Source: Methanobacteriota archaeon (GTDB lineage: Archaea; Thermoplasmatota; Poseidoniia; Poseidoniales; Poseidoniaceae). Taken from it: DNA of 36,956 bases. The position numbers were made by a program, and so were the translations under genes. The stretch is from assembly GCA_018650165.1 (NCBI GenBank), contig JABIGM010000053.1:1-36956 (forward strand), given 5' to 3'. Shown piece after piece: positions 9,654 to 16,925 of the stretch. The number at the start of each line of letters is the position of its first letter. Positions within the stretch are counted from its first letter, which is position 1. Under the pieces are notes generated by a model, which ran no database searches, had not been told where the DNA came from, and worked only from the letters and a program-made list of their open reading frames with translations.

Positions 9654-11696
9654 ATGGTGACAGGTCCCGAGGCAAGAATTCTCGCTCGGCTTGCCACATT
9701 CCCACCGAGACTAGAGGCATCATGGGATGTTCCGCGCGACATCTGTTTACCCGGTTTATCCGAATATCTAGGCGTCGTTCGTTCTGCCTTAAACGCTCCA
9801 CTAAATGAGCTCATCAACAGGAAATTAGTTATCGATAGAAAGGCCCATGTCATAGATGGCGGTAGCCGGAAACGGAAAGTATACCACATCACAGAATTAG
9901 GTCGTGCTGAATGTAAGGACCTAGATGTACCGCTGAAGAAGAAAATAGGTGAACTGTTGGGTCGCCCGCCAGTTAAGACAATGATTAGCGGTAGAGACAC
10001 TCTTATTGGCCAACTAAAAAATGAGAAGAAGTTGATAATTACGGGATTACCGGGGATCGGTAAAACCTCCATTTTACGTAAACTCGCCGACGAATTAGTT
10101 GCAGATGGAAAGACTGTAAGGTTTGCAACGATGGAATCATTCAAAGATATCAATGAGATTTTTAGCGAATGGGAGTTGGAATTTACTAGTGAGTCAGCAG
10201 CATTGAATTCGACAAAAAATGAAGTTTTAATCCTTGATGAAGTTCAACAAGTTAGTCAGAGACATCTCGGTAGATTAGAGGTATTCGCATCAAAATCAGA
10301 ATACTTGATTATGGCTAGCCGTGCACCATTGCCAATTAGTGAAGGTTTCACAATTACCGAGATACCTCCTCTGGAAATAGTTGATGCAGTAGGCCTTTTA
10401 CCCGACCATCTCGGCGATAAGAAATTGGTTGCAGAACGTCTGGGATGCCACCCCTTAGCATTACAAATGCACGATGAAAAATCGGATTTACCTGAAGCCG
10501 GCTATGATTTGCAGGAATGGGTAAGAGATGTTGTTCTTGGCGACCTTGGTGATGAGATAAAAGCATTAGATGAACTCTCTTTACTACCAGTGCCAGTCCC
10601 AACTGAATTACTCCAGCATGAAGCCCAATTATTCGAATTAGATGACCATGCTTTACTTCGCTGGCTTGGAAGTGGAGTTGAATTACATCATTTGGTGAGA
10701 AATGTTCGTTCGACTATGTTTTCTGAAAAAGATCATGCTCTAGCAGCAAATTATTGGTCTGAAAAGGAGGGGGATTTGGCAAGGTTAATCGAAATGCATC
10801 ACATTTTAAGGTCAGGAAAAAGCATAGAATCTCACCTATTATCAAACTCCGAAGGTTTGATGATTCGTTCAAGTGCAGGATTAGCAACCCTTCTCAGTGA
10901 TGCGATTAGCCGATATCCAAGCAAGTCTTTACACAGGGTTGCTGCAATGGTTGCGATAGAACGTGGAGAAGTTGAAATTGCTTCTGAACATCTATCACAC
11001 TGTGATGCACCGGATTTAGCATACACGCTTTCATTACTAGAAGGGAGATCAGAACTCATTGATTTTTCAAATGCAGATTCACGCCTAATCTTATCGGAAG
11101 CAGCTCGCAGAATGGATGACCGAATCCCGGGGCAAAGTCCTAGAAATGGAATCTTAGAATTGCTAGAAATGATTGATTTATCGAAGATTGATACAGATAT
11201 GAAAAAAATTATGCTTGTAGCAATAGCCCACATTAGGCATTCATGGTTTATATCTCAAAGTAATTGGGCAGAAGCAAAGAAAATACGCGATAATCTTGAA
11301 TCTATTTCCCATGCCGAAGATCCTCAATTACAGGCACTTAAATTACGAGCAGAAATTGCAGAAATTTCGCCAAATAATTCATCGTTTGAGCGTTTGGTTT
11401 CGGATGTGTATTCTCGGACTGGATTGAAGGCAACAATGCTCCAAATCGCGTTGGTTCAAAGGTGCGATGGTGAGCGCGCAGTTGCCCTTTTAAATCGGAT
11501 AAAGTTGCCGAGTTTTGATGCTCAAAACAATTTATCTTCAGCCCGGAGAATCACAGCAAATATTTGGTTTTTGAGAGCTTCATATGAAACACATAACCAT
11601 TTTTCGTCTATAGCCGAATCAATTTCACTATGGAAGCAATCCCTTTGCCCACTTGCAGCAAAGGAAGCATCCGAAACGATGCACAAATTATTGTGA
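9654..11696 (+). CDS. Winged-helix STAND-family P-loop ATPase (putative signalling/transcription factor)
   Basis: The 680-residue protein begins with a winged-helix-like DNA-binding region (about residues 5-90, including an SRKRKVYHIT wing and a LGRAE helix). A STAND/NB-ARC-type NTPase follows: Walker A GLPGIGKT (131-138), Walker B VLILDE (191-196), a sensor-like MASR segment near 220-223, and the GCHPLAL variant (264-270) of the GLPLAL motif. The remaining ~400 residues are helical and TPR-like with no obvious effector enzyme. STAND proteins act as ligand-triggered oligomerising switches; with an N-terminal wHTH the output here is probably transcriptional (inference). It is divergent from uvrC with a 63-base spacer, so it could act on that gene. 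No clear Shine-Dalgarno precedes the ATG, and the transcript may be leaderless. Its ligand is unknown. Confidence 0.8.
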   Translation: MVTGPEARILARLATFPPRLEASWDVPRDICLPGLSEYLGVVRSALNAPLNELINRKLVIDRKAHVIDGGSRKRKVYHITELGRAECKDLDVPLKKKIGELLGRPPVKTMISGRDTLIGQLKNEKKLIITGLPGIGKTSILRKLADELVADGKTVRFATMESFKDINEIFSEWELEFTSESAALNSTKNEVLILDEVQQVSQRHLGRLEVFASKSEYLIMASRAPLPISEGFTITEIPPLEIVDAVGLLPDHLGDKKLVAERLGCHPLALQMHDEKSDLPEAGYDLQEWVRDVVLGDLGDEIKALDELSLLPVPVPTELLQHEAQLFELDDHALLRWLGSGVELHHLVRNVRSTMFSEKDHALAANYWSEKEGDLARLIEMHHILRSGKSIESHLLSNSEGLMIRSSAGLATLLSDAISRYPSKSLHRVAAMVAIERGEVEIASEHLSHCDAPDLAYTLSLLEGRSELIDFSNADSRLILSEAARRMDDRIPGQSPRNGILELLEMIDLSKIDTDMKKIMLVAIAHIRHSWFISQSNWAEAKKIRDNLESISHAEDPQLQALKLRAEIAEISPNNSSFERLVSDVYSRTGLKATMLQIALVQRCDGERAVALLNRIKLPSFDAQNNLSSARRITANIWFLRASYETHNHFSSIAESISLWKQSLCPLAAKEASETMHKLL

Positions 11697-11930
11697 TTAG
11701 ATTTCAGCACCCAGGAGTGTCTTGGTATCTACAATCCCGGAAATCGGCCTTATTTCTTCAACAATAACTCGGGTCAATGTATATTCATCATTAGCCTCAA
11801 CCTTTGCAATTAAATCATATTCTCCAAAGAGCATCCAACGATTAGACACCTGTTCAATCGCATCCAAACTGCTCCTGACATCGTGTTCACATCCGGGTTT
11901 AGTAGTAATCAATACAAATCCTGTAGCCAC
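11697..11930 (-). CDS. Stand-alone RAM (Lrp/AsnC ligand-binding) domain protein
   Basis: The 77-residue protein covers only the Lrp/AsnC effector-binding and oligomerisation (RAM) ferredoxin-like fold: a VLITTKPG strand, an EYDLIAKVEA strand and a VEEIRPISGIVDT strand-turn. There is no helix-turn-helix. Start is the GTG at 11930, preceded by GAGGTGAG, a good archaeal Shine-Dalgarno. Stand-alone RAM proteins are common in archaea and are thought to bind amino acids or to co-assemble with full-length Lrp proteins. It lies nine bases downstream of a paralogue in the same orientation, so the two are probably cotranscribed and may form hetero-oligomers (inference). Its stop immediately follows the end of the convergent STAND ATPase gene. 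Confidence 0.85.
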   Translation of the reverse strand: MATGFVLITTKPGCEHDVRSSLDAIEQVSNRWMLFGEYDLIAKVEANDEYTLTRVIVEEIRPISGIVDTKTLLGAEI

Positions 11931-11939
11931 ATTCTCACC

Positions 11940-12173
11940 TCAATAATCAACCGCAATCATAGTCTGAGTTTCACGGACTCCGGTAATCTTTCGAAAGTCT
12001 TGAATCAACATTCCAGCTAGGTTCTTTGCATCGTCTGAAGAAACACGTACTAGAAGGTCAAATTCTCCATACAGTACATGCACTTCGGCAACGCTTTCAT
12101 TCTCTGAAAGCGCCATGTACACCTCACGCTCTTTTGTTGGTTCAGTTTTGAACAGGATAAATGCTTCAGGCAT
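11940..12173 (-). CDS. Second stand-alone RAM (Lrp/AsnC ligand-binding) domain protein
   Basis: The protein has 77 residues with the RAM-domain pattern (EAFILFKTEP, then HVLYGEFDLLVRV, then FRKITGVRETQTMIAVDY). It also lacks any DNA-binding helix-turn-helix. The ATG at 12173 is preferred over an upstream in-frame TTG because GGTGG sits nine bases upstream of it as a Shine-Dalgarno. It is the promoter-proximal gene of the RAM pair and is divergent from the beta-helix surface protein gene. The GEFDL / GEYDL motif is shared with its neighbour. The pair most likely arose by duplication; function as amino-acid sensor or Lrp partner is from family knowledge. Confidence 0.85.
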   Translation of the reverse strand: MPEAFILFKTEPTKEREVYMALSENESVAEVHVLYGEFDLLVRVSSDDAKNLAGMLIQDFRKITGVRETQTMIAVDY

Positions 12174-12200
12174 TATTTGGTCCACCAACAACCCCCTATT

Positions 12201-12250
12201 GACTGTGCCGATAACAGTATATTGCTTCGAAACTAAGAAGGGTAACAGTC
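12201..12250. promoter_or_regulatory. Putative bidirectional promoter/operator between the RAM genes and the beta-helix surface gene
   Basis: An AT-rich TATA-like element (AGTATATTG, about 12217-12225) lies in the divergent spacer, roughly 45 bases from the RAM start and 55 from the surface-protein start. It is flanked by inverted GACTGT (12201-12206) and ACAGTC (12245-12250). TAACAGT also occurs twice in direct orientation (12212-12218 and 12243-12249), 31 bases apart, close to three helical turns. This spacing suits an oligomeric regulator but the words are short and could be chance. Confidence 0.35.
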
Positions 12251-12277
12251 TAATGTCATCGCATCTCGTGTAGAGTT

Positions 12278-15200
12278 ATGGTGAGCAAGAACGCTATGTC
12301 CGTAATCGGCATACTAGTTGTGTTATTGCTCTCTTCTCAATCACCAATATTTCTGAATGATGAACACATTAGCGAAACTAATGGCCGAGGCTTAACTGTC
12401 TGGTCAGGTAATGTCGTTCTGAATAATCACCATACAATTCCAGTTACTGACGAATTAGTAATTACATCTTGTACTAATGTTACGATGTCCAACGGGGTCA
12501 GAATTTATGTCGAAGGACGAATCACAGTAGAAGGAACAGCAACCTGCCCTGTGTATTTTGATTTCGCAGGCGGTGGAGACCACATGGGAATTCAATTCAA
12601 TTCAACCTCTAATGGTCGTGGCAGCCGAATCGATAACGCTTCAATTATTCATTCAACTTACGGAATTACAATCTATGGCTCCGACCCATATCTCGCAAAT
12701 GTAACAATTTGGAATGCTGATGATGTGGGGGTGGATATGTTCAATTCAGCGGCGCCAGTCATTCGTAACCTAGTCATTGATGAAGCCGGTCAAGATTGGA
12801 ACTTCCCAACATATTGGAGGTATGGAATTGGGTTGTCAGTTGGTGCAGGTTCTGCACCAAATATCGATGGTTTGTTTGTTAACGATGCAGTTACCCGTGG
12901 ATTGAATATCTGGGGTGGATCTGGTGGATTATTCAAAAATCTCTCTATTGTCAATGTCACAGGATCTACTCTTGCACAAGCGGCAGGAATCTGGGTTGAA
13001 GACAGTGTCCCTTTGCTTCAGGACGCGTTGGTAGATAGGTCAGACCATGGCGCAATAATTCGCCATATAGACGATGGGGCATTAACCAGAGCCGTAATCA
13101 GAGATTTAGAAATCACTAATTCGATGTACAAGGCCCTAATAATCGATAAAGAAGACCACACAAATTACACCAATTATCAGAGTGCTATTATCGAGGGATT
13201 AGAAATCAGTGGAACTGGCGGACTAGATGCCAAAACTCCCGGAATCGCAACAGCAACAATTGAGATAAATGCAACAGGTGCTTGGATTGAAGACGCATAT
13301 CTAAATGACAATGATGCAGTAGGAGTCCAGTTATATTTTGTAGATTCATCCACCGTGTTTACCAACCTTTCAATCAATAATACCGGCGGTTCTGGTAGTG
13401 GCGCAGATGGAGCGGGAGTCTCAATCCGCTCCTCTTACTTCGCTGCTGAATTCAATGGCCTAGAGGTTTCCAATTCTACGGGACCAGGAGTATTTGCACT
13501 CAATGGAGGGGCAATTAAAGGAAGTGACTGGAATCTATATGATAACGGTCAGGAAGGATTCTATTTGGAAAGTGCTGCTACGATTGTAGATGGAATACAA
13601 TTGAGGAATAATGGTGATTCTGGAGTCCATATTGATGATGCCCGGTATGTCTACCTCTCAAATCTTTCAAGTTCCAATAATGGTGATGCTGGCCTAGAGT
13701 TCAATCGAGCCAACGATATCGAATCCGGCTCTGGGGATGTAAGTTGTACTTCGTGTACTTCTGTAGGAGATACCAGAGGAGTCGTTATTTCGGATTCAGT
13801 AGATATCTATCTACATGATTTAGAAATCCATGATCCAACTTCTGGTCCAGCGATTTCTATTGATAATAGTGGATTGAATATTGGCGTACAAGGAGGATTA
13901 TTTCACCTCCAAGATGTTTCAACATGGCTGAATTATAGTGGCCCTGCAATCCAAATTAATGGTGCTGAGGGCGTTATCAATGGGCTTGACATGTACGGTA
14001 ATCACGAAGGTATTGTGTGGGATGCAGATCATAATGTCGAGAGGAATAGCGAATTATCAAATGTTAATTTGTCGGGAACAGGTTGTCTTAATCTTTCCAA
14101 CCATGGACAATTATTTGGTGTTGGGAACATAATCACAACCGATTGTACAGGTACGCTTGATTTCGAAAATGTGGAACTAAATTGGACAGGACTAAGTGAT
14201 GCAGGAAGCCATGTACTGAATCTTGATACAAATTCACATTTACATTTACATCAACCATCAAATATTGATTACTTAGGAGCCAATATTGATGGAAATGGAT
14301 GGATTGAAGAAGCTTGGGACCTCAATATTTGGGTGATTAACAATAACTCAAATGGAGTGCCAAATGCAGGCGTAAATCTTGATTTTGACCAATTAGAAAC
14401 TGCGATTTCGGATTCAACCGGTGAATTAGGAACAGTTACATTCCCTGATTTGCGAGGTAAAAAGTATACTAGTGTGGGAGAGAGCGGATACACGAATGTT
14501 TCAATCGATTGTGCATACGATAGTATTTCAAATTCTACAAGTACTATTTTATCTGAAGATAGAACAATTTGGTGCCACCTACCATTGGCAAATCAAGCGC
14601 CGTTCCTTATCTGGGATTCACCAATCGACCAGAACATCTACCCCTCGCAAGGAGATGTTCTGTTCAATGCCTCAGATTCATGGGACTTGGACGACGATTT
14701 GATGACTTTTACTTGGACTAGCAGTCTAGACGGTGACCTCGAATCTTCATGTACGGGAACATGGCAATATCCAAACGGTCCAAGTAACGGTGTACCTTTC
14801 ACTGCTAATGCTAACGATACATGGGCGTGCCAATTATCTGATGGAATTCACGATATCACACTTGAAATATGTGACGACAAGGGTAATTGTATCCAAGAAA
14901 CTCGTACAATTGAATTGGTAAACCAAGCTCCGATTATTGTAATCAATACTGACCCATCACTTTCATCTTGGGGTGAATTAATTAGTCCTATTACAAGGCC
15001 TGTAGAATACTGGCTAAATGGTACATATGACCCTGAAAACGATATTTTGACTTGTTCGTGGTCATGGCCAGGAAATAATGAACAAATCAATGATTGTGTT
15101 AATGGAACTGGATACATTTCGTTTGCAAATATGTCGGAATCATATTTCGACCTTACACTTTCGGTTTCTGATGGAATTAATCCTCCAAGCGAATGGGTAA

Positions 15201-16873
15201 TCCCTGTAGAACTGTACAATGAAATGCCATTAGCTGCAATGAATGTATCACGTGATGGAAATTTATCTGAGGATGAAGTTAGTTTAGTTAGCACAACTAT
15301 TGATCCTGAAGGTGACGAAATCACTTATCTGTGGGAGAGTAATCTAGACGGAATTATTTCAAATCAAAGTTCATGGAATGGATATCTCTCTCGTGGCACC
15401 CATGTGCTTACGTTGAGTGTAAATGACGGAAGGATGGAACACATCAATTCGACCAGTGAAAATTCTACATTACTAATAGTAGAGAATAGCCCTCCAAAAG
15501 CGAACATCCAATCGCCAGTAATTGGAGAAACCTACGATTCAAGCCATTTATTCGAATTCAATTCATCTGGCTCAGGAGATTGGGATAGTGCGTGTTCTAC
15601 ATTCCCTCCAAATATTGCGTGGCATTGTTCACCAGAAGAACCGGCAACTGGTTCTGAATATTTGATTTACTCATGGCAATCTGATATAGATGGATTATTG
15701 CAAGAAAGTGGTCTGGATTGGCTGATTTTTGAAGGGCATTTGAGTAGCGGTTCACATAACATTACTCTTACCATCGATGATGGAATACATTCACCAGTTT
15801 CTACAAGTATGTCTGTTGAGGTTTCGGCTTCAGCACCAGTGCTGGGGCTGATTGAACCGAATTTATCGCTCGGCTACCATTCCAGTGACCTGATTCAATT
15901 AGACATAAGGGATAGTATTGACTACGATGGTGACAACTTCACATTCAGTTTGGTAAGCGATATTTCAGGCGAGATACTAGTCGATGCCAATCCCATGGAA
16001 ATACATGAAATCCAGTTAGCTGCTGGTGAACATTCATTGACATTCACTCTTCTAGATGCTACAGGACTTTCACGGGATGAAATCGTAGACCTGGTAGTTG
16101 TAGAATCAGATCCTGCGGCTATAATCTATTCGCCAATTAACAATCAATTCTATGAACCGGGCGAATTGGTAATTTTTGACTCAAATGGCACCAATGATGC
16201 CGATGATGATATCACTCGAAGAGAATGGAGGATCTATAGCCCCGATGAAATATATCCAACCGTTATTTCTAATGATGAATACTATTCTACAAGTTTAGCA
16301 CCTGGTGTCCACCATGTGTCTCTATTTGTAGAGGATAGAAGAGGCGGAATTACTGAAGCCCATCTAAACATTACAGTTGCTTCCAGTAGTCCAGACCTTT
16401 CAAACCTAACAGCTTCACCAAAATCAGTTTTAATCGATGAACGTTCTACTATACAAGTTTCAGTTGAACTGAATGACCCAGATGGTACTACTCAGCAAAT
16501 TAATGCAACGATAACCAAGAATCTGCAAACCTGGAGTTTCAACTTATCCGATGAAAACGGGGATGGAATCTGGACTGGAAAAATAGAAATAATGCCTGGC
16601 GAGACAGGCAGTGCTCAAGTTAAAGTTACAGCAATTGATGGAGAAAACTTAGATTACACGAGTATCAATATCGAGTTTGTCGAAGAAGACAATGACATTA
16701 CCTCCCTGTATGTAACCGCTGGTGTAATTGGTGGTTTCATACTATTATCGTCAATTATTGCTATGTTAATTTTAAGACGGAGAAAACGTTTGGCCGATAT
16801 TGATTTGATAGATTCTTGGGGCGTGTTTGGAACCGATTCTAAAGAATATCTAGAAGAAGAGTTAGAATTATAG
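12278..16873 (+). CDS. Giant beta-helix plus PKD/cadherin-like single-pass surface protein
   Basis: The protein has 1531 residues. A signal peptide occupies about residues 1-25; an ATG seven codons in (12296) is an alternative start. Residues about 40-620 show right-handed parallel beta-helix (PbH1-type) rungs, e.g. NASIIHSTYGITIYGS and NLSINNTGGSGSGADG, with short hydrophobic strands and Asn/Gly turns, as in carbohydrate-binding or -cleaving folds. From about residue 772 a series of PKD- or cadherin-like domains follows, each opening with a pattern such as NQAPFLIW, NQAPIIVI or NSPPKANIQ and carrying D-x-(E/D)-x-D segments and YxWxSxxDG strands. A membrane helix at about 1478-1501, an RRRKR stop and a short acidic tail end the protein. 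No catalytic residues could be assigned, so adhesin or polysaccharide-binding roles are both possible. The upstream divergent genes are the RAM pair. Confidence 0.8.
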   Translation: MVSKNAMSVIGILVVLLLSSQSPIFLNDEHISETNGRGLTVWSGNVVLNNHHTIPVTDELVITSCTNVTMSNGVRIYVEGRITVEGTATCPVYFDFAGGGDHMGIQFNSTSNGRGSRIDNASIIHSTYGITIYGSDPYLANVTIWNADDVGVDMFNSAAPVIRNLVIDEAGQDWNFPTYWRYGIGLSVGAGSAPNIDGLFVNDAVTRGLNIWGGSGGLFKNLSIVNVTGSTLAQAAGIWVEDSVPLLQDALVDRSDHGAIIRHIDDGALTRAVIRDLEITNSMYKALIIDKEDHTNYTNYQSAIIEGLEISGTGGLDAKTPGIATATIEINATGAWIEDAYLNDNDAVGVQLYFVDSSTVFTNLSINNTGGSGSGADGAGVSIRSSYFAAEFNGLEVSNSTGPGVFALNGGAIKGSDWNLYDNGQEGFYLESAATIVDGIQLRNNGDSGVHIDDARYVYLSNLSSSNNGDAGLEFNRANDIESGSGDVSCTSCTSVGDTRGVVISDSVDIYLHDLEIHDPTSGPAISIDNSGLNIGVQGGLFHLQDVSTWLNYSGPAIQINGAEGVINGLDMYGNHEGIVWDADHNVERNSELSNVNLSGTGCLNLSNHGQLFGVGNIITTDCTGTLDFENVELNWTGLSDAGSHVLNLDTNSHLHLHQPSNIDYLGANIDGNGWIEEAWDLNIWVINNNSNGVPNAGVNLDFDQLETAISDSTGELGTVTFPDLRGKKYTSVGESGYTNVSIDCAYDSISNSTSTILSEDRTIWCHLPLANQAPFLIWDSPIDQNIYPSQGDVLFNASDSWDLDDDLMTFTWTSSLDGDLESSCTGTWQYPNGPSNGVPFTANANDTWACQLSDGIHDITLEICDDKGNCIQETRTIELVNQAPIIVINTDPSLSSWGELISPITRPVEYWLNGTYDPENDILTCSWSWPGNNEQINDCVNGTGYISFANMSESYFDLTLSVSDGINPPSEWVIPVELYNEMPLAAMNVSRDGNLSEDEVSLVSTTIDPEGDEITYLWESNLDGIISNQSSWNGYLSRGTHVLTLSVNDGRMEHINSTSENSTLLIVENSPPKANIQSPVIGETYDSSHLFEFNSSGSGDWDSACSTFPPNIAWHCSPEEPATGSEYLIYSWQSDIDGLLQESGLDWLIFEGHLSSGSHNITLTIDDGIHSPVSTSMSVEVSASAPVLGLIEPNLSLGYHSSDLIQLDIRDSIDYDGDNFTFSLVSDISGEILVDANPMEIHEIQLAAGEHSLTFTLLDATGLSRDEIVDLVVVESDPAAIIYSPINNQFYEPGELVIFDSNGTNDADDDITRREWRIYSPDEIYPTVISNDEYYSTSLAPGVHHVSLFVEDRRGGITEAHLNITVASSSPDLSNLTASPKSVLIDERSTIQVSVELNDPDGTTQQINATITKNLQTWSFNLSDENGDGIWTGKIEIMPGETGSAQVKVTAIDGENLDYTSINIEFVEEDNDITSLYVTAGVIGGFILLSSIIAMLILRRRKRLADIDLIDSWGVFGTDSKEYLEEELEL

Positions 16874-16886
16874 GGATATTTTAGTA

Positions 16887-16904
16887 GGTAATACATTTAT
16901 TACC
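16887..16904. promoter_or_regulatory. 7-bp inverted repeat / TATA-like element upstream of the acidic surface protein gene
   Basis: GGTAATA, a four-base loop, then TATTACC form a perfect inverted repeat in the 52-base gap between two co-oriented surface genes. The AT-rich right half is centred about 28 bases before the ATG at 16926, the right distance for a TATA box of a leaderless transcript. It could equally be a regulator site. Confidence 0.35.
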
Positions 16905-16925
16905 AAGAAGTTCAAAGGTTGAAAC

